Positions 9,831-20,277 of a stretch of DNA of 64,000 nucleotides are shown piece by piece. Made by a program: the position numbers and the translations under genes. Source of the stretch: Eutreptiella sp. 'Long Island Sound 2002' (Eukaryota > Euglenozoa > Euglenophyceae > Eutreptiales > Eutreptiaceae); the NCBI GenBank assembly GCA_964036045.1, contig OZ038382.1, positions 100,008,357-100,072,356 on the forward strand, given 5' to 3'. Position 1 is the first letter of the stretch. Each line of letters begins with the position of its first letter. The notes beneath the pieces were generated by a model. The model had not been told where the DNA came from. It ran no database searches and worked only from the letters and a program-made list of their open reading frames with translations.

Positions 9831-12702
9831 TGGTAGCAGAGGCTACCTGAATGTTGCTCCACAGCCCTTCAGTCCACAGCCCGCTCCCCAGTACGGCCCC
9901 GTAGACCCCGCTGCTTCTGGAGAAGTAACGATTACGCTGCCATGGTGCTGCGCGAACGAGGCCTTGAGAGGAATGCCTTGCGCAAGCCCAAGCTGCCCAA
10001 GAAGGGCGCACATCAGCAGCTGCGGAGGCCCAGATTACCATTATGATCCCAGTCGAAATTGGCCATCGAGCAGCTGGAATCCGCCGGCCTACGACGATGG
10101 CAACGCTCCAGTGGAGCTTACGGACCTGGCAGGTACCAACCTTCCTTACGGAGGTCCAACATTCGAGACCATTGACGCCGATCTGAACGACATTGAGATG
10201 GGTGGTCCAGGTGAGGTACCTAGCTATAATCGACCAGCCTCTTGGGCACACTGGGGCGACCATTTGTCCCCAGAAGTGACCCGTAACCTTGAGGCCCTTG
10301 AGGCCCTTTGTCTCTTAGCCACGTCTAAGTTGATCGAACAAGAAAGAATCGCCTCTGATTTTTTAACGGAATATTTTTTCCTCCTTCAGGACGAAATTGA
10401 TACCAGGATGTGGTGGCGTTCTCAAGAAGATGACTCTTTTGCCATTTTTTTGCAGATCTGGAAGGCAAGCCCCTTCCCGAAGGAGAAGGGCACGGCACCT
10501 GTTCCCGGGCCCTCCGCCCCTCATCCCCCTGTTTCCATCCGCGACGATCTAGCCGCCGCGGTTGAGGAGGGAATTTCAGAGGCGGCCAGGCAGGCAAGCC
10601 TGGAAATCAGGGCTGAAGGAGCTCCCCAAGTGGACTCCTGGCTGCGGACCACCGAGATCAGCGGTCCGACAGCCTGCTCAGGCCCTTCAGGACACGGCAT
10701 GTACTGTCCTGCCGACTGCTCCTGCAGATTCCAGCGAGATGCTGAGCTCCAACAGCTCAAAGATCAAATGCAACTCATCATTCAAACGCTGGGAATAAAA
10801 GATCTTTTCAAGACGCACATGCGGTCTGAGGGCGCCTCATCGGTGGAACAAGCAACAGAGCCATCGGAGGAGGCGACAGAAACTTTTTCAATTGCTCCTT
10901 CGGTGGACTCCAGGACCACCGATGCAAGGATCAGCAGGACCAAGCTAAAGGAAAGGGTTAAAATCTCTCGTTCTGAGAGTAGGACGGCGAAGGCTAGGAC
11001 TGAGGCTCAGAATGCCAAGCGAACTGCCTCCCGTACTGCCCCTCCTGCTGCTGATTCCAATACCTTAGCGCAGCTGTTGCTCGCCCAGACCCTCGCCGGA
11101 GCTGGTGTGGCGAATGATGCCGCCAAGGTGTCTGCCATTACGGCAGGTGTTGGGCTGGATTCGCTTCTTAATCCTACTTCATTGCGACTTCGTCAGGTTG
11201 CCAAGCAACCGAAGTATAATGGGAACCCCAGACGTTGGCCTCAGTTTCAACGGGAATTTAAACTGTGGGTTAAGACTCAAAAACTCCAAGATGATCAGTT
11301 CCTGATGGCCCTCTTGGATTGCCTTGAGGGAGCGCCGGCCAACACTTGGCTCAGGACTGGGAGTGATCGCGAGGATACAAGTTCCCCCCTTACCTTTGAT
11401 GAGGTGTGGGAACAGTTGGAGGTACGTGGATCCCGGCTGCCAGAGGACCATTACCACCAAATGTTGAAGAATTTTCCTTCATTCTCGCGATTAATCTTGC
11501 ACGAAGTGCAAGACAAAAAACAGCGCTTCTGGAATTTAGTGGAAGAAGCTGAACATTCAGGCGAAACATTTTCTGGTGCCGAGCTGAAAAATCTGATTTT
11601 TGACAAGATCCCCTCAGAAACTGCCGCCACCCTTCGGAACAAACAGTCCGAAGAAAAGGTCAAGACCTGGTGGGCGGAGGTGGAAGGCTTCGATGCCTCT
11701 GCCAACAGGTTTACCGTCAGGGAGGCACTTCAAAAGTGCTCCCCCACGTCCTTCTCCAAGGTGAAATTCACTGAGGAGACGTGGAAAATCAAGTTTAATG
11801 AACACGAGGATCGGGACTTGTTTGTCCAAGTCCTCAACAGGGGAGTAAGTTTCCATGGCCATCGCCTGAAGGCCAAGAACTGGGTGTTTTCGTTCACCCC
11901 GAAGGAACTCTGGGAAGAGGTTGAGCGGCTCGCCGACACCGCCAATCAGAATTTCCATGAGGGTCTTGGGGGAAACAAGAATACCCAGCAAAACACCCAA
12001 AATGGGGCCCAAAAGGGCAACAAAAAGGTGAATGACACCCGGAATGTTCAGCAGCACTGTAGCATCTGCCTTCTTTTAGGTTCTACGAACCGAGCTAAGA
12101 CGCATTCTACTGATAATCACCGATGGTCTCCTTACGATCACAAGGTGATTGGTGAAAATATCAGTAATTCGCAGAATTCAGACAGGAATGACAGACAGGT
12201 GCATGGTGGGAAGGCTGGAAAAGGGAATCCGACCCCCTCCGGTGGAAACAAAAATCCTGGAGGCCCTGGCGGGTCCCAAGGCACAGGAAATCGGACTCCA
12301 TTCGGCTCCGGTGGGCAGCCGAACGGCCAAAAAAATTCCAATAGCAACGCCGGAGGCGGAAATCGAAATCCAGGGCAAACCCCTCAATCCGGTACAAACA
12401 AGGGAAATGCTCCAGGATCCCAGGGTAAAGGTAAGGGAAATCCTTCTGGGACCCCTTTCTCTGGTAAGGGCAGAGGGCGTGGCGACAGTGGAGGTCCATC
12501 ATCCGGCGGCCGTGGCCGTGGACGTGGAAAGGGCAACCATCGTGTGGATCAGGTCTCAGGTGCAGATCAGGTGTCCGATGCGGATCGAGATTACGTTGAA
12601 AATGCCTTGAATCCAGCAGATGATCCGCTCCAAGATGAGTTGGTCGACGAATCAGGGTGTGTTCACAATGTTAACGCAGCCACTGGAGGTCAGAACGCCT
12701 AG
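9667..12702 (+). CDS. gag: E1 Gag polyprotein
   Basis: A 1011-residue structural polyprotein that would build the virus-like particle and bind element RNA. The ATG lies inside the LTR (codons 1-54 are LTR sequence) and the frame runs through the primer-binding site as HGSRG. The next in-frame Met is near residue 100, so translation might start there instead. Residues about 1-500 are low-complexity and charged. Residues about 510-660 (KQPKYNGNPRRW onward) resemble a retrotransposon capsid domain. Near residue 800 a Cys-X2-Cys...His-X4-His cluster (CSICLLLG...HSTDNH) replaces the usual CCHC knuckle. Residues about 850-960 are Gly/Arg/Asn-rich with RGRGRGKG, typical of nucleic-acid binding. The frame is intact and ends in TAG, with pol following in the same frame. 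Confidence 0.85.
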   Translation: MDLASVVAALASVGVRVSGSTPNSSVQVDSSRACPTGLAGPEPSGTINDPGQHFHGSRGYLNVAPQPFSPQPAPQYGPVDPAASGEVTITLPWCCANEALRGMPCASPSCPRRAHISSCGGPDYHYDPSRNWPSSSWNPPAYDDGNAPVELTDLAGTNLPYGGPTFETIDADLNDIEMGGPGEVPSYNRPASWAHWGDHLSPEVTRNLEALEALCLLATSKLIEQERIASDFLTEYFFLLQDEIDTRMWWRSQEDDSFAIFLQIWKASPFPKEKGTAPVPGPSAPHPPVSIRDDLAAAVEEGISEAARQASLEIRAEGAPQVDSWLRTTEISGPTACSGPSGHGMYCPADCSCRFQRDAELQQLKDQMQLIIQTLGIKDLFKTHMRSEGASSVEQATEPSEEATETFSIAPSVDSRTTDARISRTKLKERVKISRSESRTAKARTEAQNAKRTASRTAPPAADSNTLAQLLLAQTLAGAGVANDAAKVSAITAGVGLDSLLNPTSLRLRQVAKQPKYNGNPRRWPQFQREFKLWVKTQKLQDDQFLMALLDCLEGAPANTWLRTGSDREDTSSPLTFDEVWEQLEVRGSRLPEDHYHQMLKNFPSFSRLILHEVQDKKQRFWNLVEEAEHSGETFSGAELKNLIFDKIPSETAATLRNKQSEEKVKTWWAEVEGFDASANRFTVREALQKCSPTSFSKVKFTEETWKIKFNEHEDRDLFVQVLNRGVSFHGHRLKAKNWVFSFTPKELWEEVERLADTANQNFHEGLGGNKNTQQNTQNGAQKGNKKVNDTRNVQQHCSICLLLGSTNRAKTHSTDNHRWSPYDHKVIGENISNSQNSDRNDRQVHGGKAGKGNPTPSGGNKNPGGPGGSQGTGNRTPFGSGGQPNGQKNSNSNAGGGNRNPGQTPQSGTNKGNAPGSQGKGKGNPSGTPFSGKGRGRGDSGGPSSGGRGRGRGKGNHRVDQVSGADQVSDADRDYVENALNPADDPLQDELVDESGCVHNVNAATGGQNA
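9831..9842 (+). promoter_or_regulatory. E1 primer-binding site
   Basis: TGGTAGCAGAGG starts at the first base after the 5' LTR. It resembles the plant initiator-Met primer site TGGTATCAGAGC. The same 11-mer flanks the LTRs of E2 and E3. It is also translated as part of the gag frame. Confidence 0.8.
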
Positions 12703-12705
12703 GGG
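12700..12705 (+). promoter_or_regulatory. gag-pol junction: in-frame UAG followed by GGG
   Basis: Gag ends GCC TAG GGG AGC. The frame after the TAG is open with no further stop and becomes the pol frame (protease about 230 nt downstream). A G after UAG is the context of gammaretroviral readthrough (UAG-GGA in murine leukaemia virus). I could not assess a downstream pseudoknot by eye. Confidence 0.5.
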
Positions 12706-15700
12706 AGCCACGAAAATCTCCCCTCCCCAGGCGATTTTAGGCATGATCCCCAGATTCTTTCTCGACCACTACTTGATGTAGGGTCGCTTGTCTCCTCTCC
12801 CCTGGATCCGGCAGCGGATCCTTCTGTTGTAGTGGACGAGGTTGATGTACAGTCCAAGCACAGGGCCCGTCAGTTTGTCACAAAGATGTGGGTCTCTGAT
12901 CGCAAGGGCAATTTCCACCTCGCCACTTGTTTGTGTGACAATGGATCGGAGGTAAATCTCCAATCCAATTCTTTTTTGCCTGACGACTGCGTGTTTGATT
13001 CGCCTCTTCCTGTTACCCTCGAGGGAGTTTCTGGACATTCTCCCGCAGGTGGGCAACGCGGTTGTTATATATCCACCCATTTGGTGGCTCAAGACCTTTG
13101 GGAAGAAGGCAATGTGGGGGAAGTTATCCTTAAGGATGACTACTTCTATCGTGCCGACATAAAGTATGACCTTTACCTGGGCCATCCTTGGCTTCGCAAG
13201 AACAGGGTGGCGCCCGTAGGTCATCGGCGTTGTTTTTTGCTGGAGTCAGGTCCCTTGGAGCGTCCTGAATTTCGTTTTTTGCACGCAGGGTTTAAAAGTG
13301 CAGAAGAATTTTTGAAGCAAAAAGTTACACCAAAATTTGGCGAAGATGTCACCATTGCAGAGGTGAATGGGAGTGCCGATTACTCCCGAGAGTTAGAATG
13401 TCTTCGTAGGGACTCCCAGCCACGACGCCCTTCGCGCTGGCACTCTTCATCCTACAGAGTTGTCGACAAATGGCGCGATACAATTTGTGAATTTTTTTAT
13501 GAACCCCATTCCTTTTGGCCACAGTTTGATGCCTTTGCTAACCGCGAGAACAAGCGCTTTGACAAGCACTTTCGCGACGCTTGGACCCATAAATGGGACA
13601 AGAAGTTATGGATTAATCCTCCGTTTCACTTAATCCAGCAGGTCATCCACAAAATCAAGCAAGATACAACCCAGGCGATTTTAGTTGTGCCCTTGTGGGA
13701 CGACAAGCCTTGGTTTCAGGAATTACAAGACATTTGTGTAGATTACATCGAACTTCCCAGGAAGATTAAGCTGTATGCCAGAGACGACACAGGTCCCCTG
13801 CCACAGCGGCCCTGGAGTTCGCTTGCATTCCTGGTGGATGGAAAGCTTTCTGACTCTGATCCTGCTGATTCCAGTACTGATTCCTGTGTTGGGTCTGAAT
13901 CTGAGGTTGAGCGTGGTACTGATGATGAACCTATTTTTTCTGATTTTTGTCCGTCAGATGCCCAAGGTGATCCAACGTCAAATGGATCCGGCTCGTCTCC
14001 CTCTTCCCCAATACGATCTACATCCAGAAGAATCTACGGCGCACCGACGACAAAAAAATTTTCTTCGCGCCGCAAATTCAGAGTTTTTTATGAAAAACCC
14101 CGTGTGGAAGCTTTCATAGATCCTTTCGAGGAGCTGGATCACGAAGGGAAACTCTGGAATGTCGACACTCGACCCACCTATCTTCAAGAGGCAGTTGATA
14201 CGGACCTTTTTAGGGACATCCGTAAGAAGATTCTTCCTGCCAAGGCCGAAGAAATCGCCAAAGTTTTTTCGACAGTAATTCCTGGCGATCAGGTGGACAC
14301 TGAGTTGTGTTCCACGAAAAGAGACAAGATTTTTGAGGAACGGAAGGACACAACCCTTTCGGGGAAGTTGATCAAAGACCCCCCTGTCCGTGGGCAGTTC
14401 GGTGAAGCCTTCATCGAGCTTCGTGAAGGTTACAAGGCGAAGAAACAACGTCCTTATGAGAACCATGGACACAAACATGAGATACTCAGAAAAATAATCG
14501 AGAGAAATCTCAGGGAATTTGGTTGGCTTGAGGGTTGGATGACCAGCGAGTGGTGCTGTGCACCCTTCACAGTCCCGAAGCCGCCGCCTGCAGACCAGAA
14601 CACTATTGATGGTTGGCGAATGGTTGTTGATTTTCGCAACCTCAACGCCGAAACCAAGGCGGATTCACACCCCCTGCCCCTCATTGAGGCGGAAATCGCC
14701 AACAGGGCAAGAGGTCGTTTGTTTTCTGTGCTGGATCTCCGTCACGGCTTTCACCAAATGCCGTTGAGGAAGGACAGCCGACCTCTCACCTGTATGTGCG
14801 CGCCATGTGGCCCAGTCCAGTGGACGGTCATGCCCATGGGCCTGAAGAACGCCCCTTCGTTTTTTCAAAGAATGATGGAGGATGTGCTTTTTACAGCTCA
14901 TCCTGAGCTTCGTGCCTTCGTGAGTGTGTACGTAGATGACATAATCATCGCGACAGAGGGGGAGGGACTGACCGAAGCCGAGCTGGTGGCCCTACATGAA
15001 AAGCAGTTGAACCAGGTTTTGGACATTTTTGATGCCAATCAGCTGATTTGTGGGCCAAAGAATGGAAAATTGTTTTTAAAATCAGTCGAATTTTGTGGTT
15101 CTCTCCTTGAGAATGGCACCCGACGACCCAGTCCAGGGAAGCTCGTCGCTATTCAGAAGTGGAAGCGCCCTGGAACGATCACGGAATTGAGAGGATTCCT
15201 GGGTTGTTGCAATTTTTACCACACTTTTGTGCCGAATTATGCCAAATTTGCTGCCCCCCTCACTGAATTTTTGAAGGTAGGGAGAGATGCGGGCAAGGCA
15301 GGTTCAAAGGTTCGTGTCAAGTGGACTGACGAGTGCGAGGAGGCCTTCCATCACTTGAAGGCGGCCCTCTGCGAAGTCGCCACGTTGCATGTACCGAAAT
15401 TCGACCAACCCGCGTACCTAGAACCGACGCTTCTAGGTACGCGATCGGAGCTGTCCTTGAACAGGTTGATGAAGCCACCGGCGATCATTACCCTCTTGCA
15501 TTTTGGTCTCGGAAGCTAGCCCCACGCCAAATGCAATGGTCGCCGCGTGAGCAAGAAACCTACGCCATAATCTGCGCTTTGAAAAAGTATCAATCGTGGG
15601 TTGGTACCAATCGAGTCGAGGTCCTGACGGATCATCGATCTCTGGAGTATTGGGCCACCGAACACATTGATACTGTCGCGAGCCCAGCTGGTCGACGGGC

Positions 15701-17885
15701 CAGATGGCACGAATTTCTCAGTCTGTTTGACCTCCATGTGTCGTATTTGCCTGGAAAACACAACACGGTAGCGGATGCTCTGAGCCGATGGGCTTACCCC
15801 GCTTCAGAGGGGCTGCAAAGTACCAACATCCATGGTACGGAGCAGGACCGCCACGTCGTAATCGAGTGGGATCAGGAAGAAAAAAAGCTCATTCGACGTG
15901 AATGCATGCAATGCGCTGTTAAACGGCATGCATTACCGTGTCACGACATCACGGCCTTCTCAGATCCGGCGCTTGCCCATGAGATCGTCACCAAATCACT
16001 GAAAGTCGTGGAAAAAGTCACCGATCCCTCCTCAGGGAGTGTGAAACGGTTTGAGTATACCCGACCAGTAAGTGGATTTCGGTTGATTCAGGGCATTAAG
16101 CGTCGAGATCCGGCCAAAACTCCACCCCTGCCGAAAGATTCCCTTATCATCCGTGACTGGACGAACGATTATCTGCATGATTCCATGTTTAAAGAGGTCT
16201 TTGAGAATCTCAAATCCAAGGATGCTCACAAGGATTGAATTTATGCTGAATATTCGTTGGATGGGGGGAAGCTGTGGATGGAGGGTAAATTGTGCGTACC
16301 AGACGCCCTGGCCCCCCGAGTGTTAAACTGGTGGCACAAATGGGAGTCCCCCCACGCACATGGCCGTAGATTATGGTCGATGATTAAACATAGGTTGTTC
16401 GGCTCAAGGCTATATACTCACTGTATGAAAGTAGCCGCCGGATGTGCCCAATGTGCTGTCGCGACGCCACCCAGCGCGAAGAGGCACGGCCATCTGAGGC
16501 CACATCCTATTCCGGAGCGCCTCTTCAACAGAGTCACCAGTGATTTCTTCTATCTCGGTGAACTCGATGACGAAGAGTGCCATTGGACCAATAAAAAGGT
16601 CAATGGTGTGCTCCTTATTCAGTGCCGTCATTCTGGCTACATTCAGGTGTCGCCTTGCAACATCGAGTCAATGACTGGCAAGGCTGCCGCCAAATGGTGC
16701 GCGCAGACCTGGATGGGAGGTTGGGACGTCCCATCCGAGGTGGTTACGGACTCAGGCAAAGAGTACACCTCCGAATGGTGGAGAGAATTATGTGCTCGCC
16801 TTGGAATCCATCACCTCAGGTGTGAAATCCACTTGCATCGAGCGCTGCCTGGCGAAAGAGCCGGCCGCTCTATTATCAATATGCTTCGTAAGGAGCTCGC
16901 GAGTGAAAAAGATTTCCATTGGCTTTAAGTTCTCTTCGCATTGCTTCGCCGTTACCACAACACGCCTTTGTACCATGGCCTTTCTCCAAATGAAATTGTC
17001 TTTGGACGAAAGAAGTGTTGGTGGAACATGCCGTTGAATAATCCTCGCCCTTGTAAAGATGCTTCGTTGTTTTTGGACGAAATCCAACGAGCAGAAAAAA
17101 CTGTCTCGAAATTAATCGATAAGCATCAAGCTGACTGGCTTTGGGTCCAGAATCAAGGCCGAAAAAACCCCCACAATTTTGAGGTCGATGATCGAGTTTG
17201 GCTTCGAAAATCCGAAACCACCCTGGACGGAGATGATAAGCTTCTTCCCTTGTGGGAGGGGCCATTCGCTGTTACAGCACGTCTAGGTGAGAACAGGTGG
17301 AAGATTCGTGTGGATGTCAGCAGGGAAATTGAAGTTTCGGGTGATCGCCTCAAGAGAGAGATCCCCTCCCCCAAGGATCGGGTTAAACCCCTTTTCTGGA
17401 CTTCGAAATTTTTGTCCGATCGGGTCATCGAAGGGGGGAAGTACGAACTCAAGAGGATTTTAGAAGCAAGACGTGACGAAAAGGGCGAATGGGAATTTCT
17501 ATGTGAGTGGAGGGGCTTTGATTCCAGTCATAACAACTGGGAACCAGCCCATTCTTTTGTCCATGGGTACACCAAGGGGTTCATCGACTTCCTCAAGAAG
17601 CACCCCGAAATTGGCGTACTCCTGACAGACTGTCTGTCGAAACCAGACAGACAGGTGGAGAGCGACGGAAAAAGACCTGTGGTGAATCGAGATCCAGCCT
17701 TTTACGGCCCTCAACAGCCACATTCCAGGGCTGATCCGTCGATCCCCCCTCCTGCGGTCAGGCCAGCCCAGGAGCCAAATGAGGACCAAGCTTCGAGTTC
17801 GGCCGCTGATTTGCAGCGCCCAAGCCGTACGAGGGCCCCACCAGACAGGTTGGTGGTCACATGTCTTCGTGCTTGGCCGAATTGA
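12703..17885 (+). pseudogene. pol: E1 Pol: PR, Dam-like, RT, RNase H, IN, chromodomain
   Basis: Continues the gag frame after TAG. Protease: CDNGSEVNL at about 12937, so the catalytic triplet is Asp-Asn-Gly rather than Asp-Thr/Ser-Gly; the second motif is YLGHPWL. A Dam-like domain lies at 13513-13839. RT has YVDD at about 14929. RNase H is TDASRYAIGAVL ... LTDHRSLEYW ... VADALSRWAYPA. IN has D (VTSDFFYL), D (VVTDSGKEY) and E in HRALPGERAG. The chromodomain runs from KYELKRILEARRD to DSSHNNWEP. Lesions: a one-base deletion near 15420 shifts the frame, TGA at 16236-16238 and TAA at 16926-16928 interrupt it, otherwise it is open to 17885. Such an element would need all these activities to copy RNA to DNA and integrate, so this copy is probably inactive. 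Confidence 0.9.
13513..13839 (+). other. Dam (N6-adenine methyltransferase)-like domain in E1 Pol
   Basis: About 109 residues between PR and RT. Motifs in order: FWPQFDAFANRENKRF, a W-rich spacer, WINPPFHLIQQVIHKIK (with the Asn-Pro-Pro-Phe motif typical of N6-adenine methyltransferases), ILVVPLWDDKPWF, then SLAFLVDG. The order (acidic start, NPPF, hydrophobic strand, PWF) resembles phage-type Dam domains and the MT domain of DIRS-like retroelements. Equivalent segments occur in E2 and E3. Family assignment rests on motif recognition only; activity is unknown. Confidence 0.6.
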
Positions 17886-19729
17886 GGGAGATCCGTCGTG
17901 ACTTGAGTCGCCGACGCCATAATCTGGGTAACAGTCGTCTAGTCCAGGGCGTCATGGCACTCGTCGCTAGGGCTCAAGGGTGTAGGTTCGAAACCCTTGC
18001 ATGTCCAACTCCTACAAAAGCTCCAGCCTCGCCCCGTCGACCACTTATTCCAATGCGAGTGTTCTGACGACTTGAAAAAACCACATCATGTCGTATAAAC
18101 CACATTCTGCTCAATCCACTGTTCATTCTTCCTGATTTCGAAATGATGTGGAGAACTGCGAATGTTTGATAATTTGACGTCAATCAACTTTTCTTTGGTC
18201 TCCGTGCGGCAGACAAGGCGTAGATACGCTGCAGAAAGCCACGGAGTGTGCTGCCGTGTTCAGAAAAAACCAAACTCAGGCTTAATTCAGGCAGATTCGG
18301 GGTAATCTTGTGTCTGTTGGTCTGTGCATCTTTCGAATTTGGCTACTCGTGCAGATGGAAGCAAATGTACATAGTAAAAACGCTGGCCAGCGACATTCAC
18401 CCCTACAGGCACCCCCTGTAGTACTGGCGGCACTAGATGCGACGCCAGGAACTCAGATCTTACCTTCATTTGCCGTGATGCTGAAGCTAAAGTCCAGATT
18501 CAGATCCAGATTCCTTGAATTTACCTTGAATTCCTCAGGTTTGTCCATCATTCTGCAACAGTGTAGCAAAACCCCGACGTCAATTGTTCAGACAACCTTC
18601 TCTAGGGAGCTCTAAGGACTTCTAACAGCAACCTCTGAAGTCTGTAAGCTTCGTTGTATTTTTGGCACACGCCAATGTGAGCTCAATCCGACCTGAAACT
18701 GTCGAAAATGGTGAATCCAAGTGTCTTGTGGGACTCAATCCAAAGATTGGCCTTGTCCAAGTCGATTGACACCGCCGCCACTGTAAATGAAGGATCATTC
18801 GGTGTCTCTCAGTTATATACTGTCAGTAAAGCGCCTTCAGCGAACCTTCGGCGTGTTACATGCCAAGGATCCAGGGCCAGCATGTCCCATCATGATGCAT
18901 CATCACATGATCCACATTTTCATGGAATCTGTTGGATGCTCGCCGGAAAGCATAATTCAGCTGAATAAACGACAATATATATTAACTCTAGTCTAAACGA
19001 AGATGTTAGTAGTTTCAGTTCTATACGTTCCGCTTCATTTCACCTCCATCTTAGGGAATTTCCTCATTTTAGGACAGTTTGGGTTGATTTCCTTGTCATC
19101 TCCTCTCAATCCTCGAAGATCTGTTTACGGCTTTGCATAACTTCGCTGACGCTGATGTTTTTCTACTTACTTAAAGCCTGCAGACTACATTTGTATTTGT
19201 TTTCCCTCTCTGTGATGGTTTCATCTCCTTCATTTCTGCTCAAATTGATTTTCAATCTTGCTGAATCTGGTGATCATCCACCAGATGCGCCAAATCTGAA
19301 GCACATGCTGCACTTTTCAGAACGAGAAAAGCGGGACTAACACGATGTAGAGTACGTGGAGGACACCGTAGCGTGCCCGCGACAGCTAAACTGTGCCAGA
19401 GCGCCGAGATGTCACTCCATTTCTTGTTTCTCACACTCAATCCACCAATAATCTACCTCATTCTCAACCAGGGCATGGTTTGGTATCGATTCTCGATACG
19501 TTTACATGCGTTTTAGCCCTTAACCTAATGTTTTACTGCACGAAGGACTGTTCGTCACTCCTCATTCTGTCTCATTTCAGGTTCATCCATCCTGATTCAG
19601 TGCCAATTCAGCCCAAATGAGGTCAGATCAAGCAGATTTCGCCCCGTCGAGGCTATATTTCTATTTTTTTCTGGGACTTACCCGCACTACGTTCTTCGTT
19701 GACGTAGCGACACACCCCAGTGTGTTTTT
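17886..19729 (+). other. E1 3' untranslated region
   Basis: 1.84 kb between the pol stop and the polypurine tract with no convincing reading frame. It includes a tRNA-like stretch at about 17935-18003: an A-box-like TCGTCTAGTCCAGG followed 50 nt later by GGTTCGAAACC. Acceptor and T-stem pairing is poor, so it is at best a degenerate tRNA-derived sequence. Confidence 0.55.
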
Positions 19730-19739
19730 GGAGGGGGAG
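19730..19739 (+). promoter_or_regulatory. E1 polypurine tract
   Basis: GGAGGGGGAG immediately before the TGT start of the 3' LTR. Confidence 0.85.
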
Positions 19740-20272
19740 TGTAAGTGCGGCTAACCCCCATCTGCTCAGATTTTAGCAGATCTGCCCCAGATTGACTACA
19801 TTTTGGTCATTTTCTCTGCTTCGGCGGAATCGCCGCCCCGCAGCTCAGTCTCTGGATCAGACCTATATATTTCTGATGTGCCGGATCTGATTCCGCGGTC
19901 CATTCATCGTAAATCCGTCGCGTTCTGATCATTTACCTGGAATCGCCAATTGCCGCTGATGCGCGCCCAAAGCCAAATCAGCCAAATATTTTTTCACAAT
20001 CGGATTTATATAAATCTTTTCAGATAGATATGGACACTCAGATGTAGTTAGAATAATCCGCATCAATTTTCTTCATAGACTGGGATTTTTTGCCGGATAA
20101 CAATCAGCATGGATTATGCTTCCGTTGTTGCTGCTCTCGCCTCCGTTGGTGTCCGTGTATCCGGTTCTACCCCCAACAGCAGCGTTCAGGTCGACTCCTC
20201 GCGTGCCTGCCCCACTGGTCTTGCCGGCCCTGAGCCCTCCGGCACCATCAACGACCCAGGGCAGCACTTTCA
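19740..20272 (+). repeat. E1 3' LTR
   Basis: 533 bp, partner of 9298-9830. It repeats the gag ATG at 20109 and the first codons. All of the roughly 12 differences between the LTRs fall in the first 378 bp or in gag codons 2-3; the last 150 bp, which code for Gag in the 5' copy, are identical. Confidence 0.93.
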
Positions 20273-20277
20273 AGGGT
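20273..20277. repeat. Target-site duplication AGGGT, right of E1
   Basis: Five bases AGGGT after the E1 3' LTR, identical to 9293-9297. E2 integrase sequence resumes here. Confidence 0.9.

Larger units (their letters stand above)
9298..20272 (+). mobile_element. E1: Ty3/gypsy chromovirus-like LTR retrotransposon nested in E2
   Basis: An element of about 10.98 kb with complete LTRs (9298-9830 and 19740-20272, both starting TGT and ending TTCA). It has a primer-binding site, gag, pol (PR, Dam-like, RT, RNase H, IN, chromodomain), a 1.8-kb 3' untranslated stretch, a polypurine tract and a 5-bp target duplication. The LTRs differ at about 12 of 533 positions, so insertion was fairly recent. Pol has one frameshift and two nonsense codons. 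The E1 RNase H end (LSRWAYPA) matches that of E3, so E1 and E3 belong to related lineages while E2 is more distant. Confidence 0.93.

Noticed and set aside
13513-13839. A second RNase H or a dUTPase between protease and RT
   Set aside because: RNase H acidic motifs and dUTPase glycine-rich motifs are absent; the NPPF motif and its surroundings fit a Dam-like domain better.
17935-18003. A functional tRNA gene
   Set aside because: T-stem and acceptor pairing fail; only A- and B-box-like strings remain.
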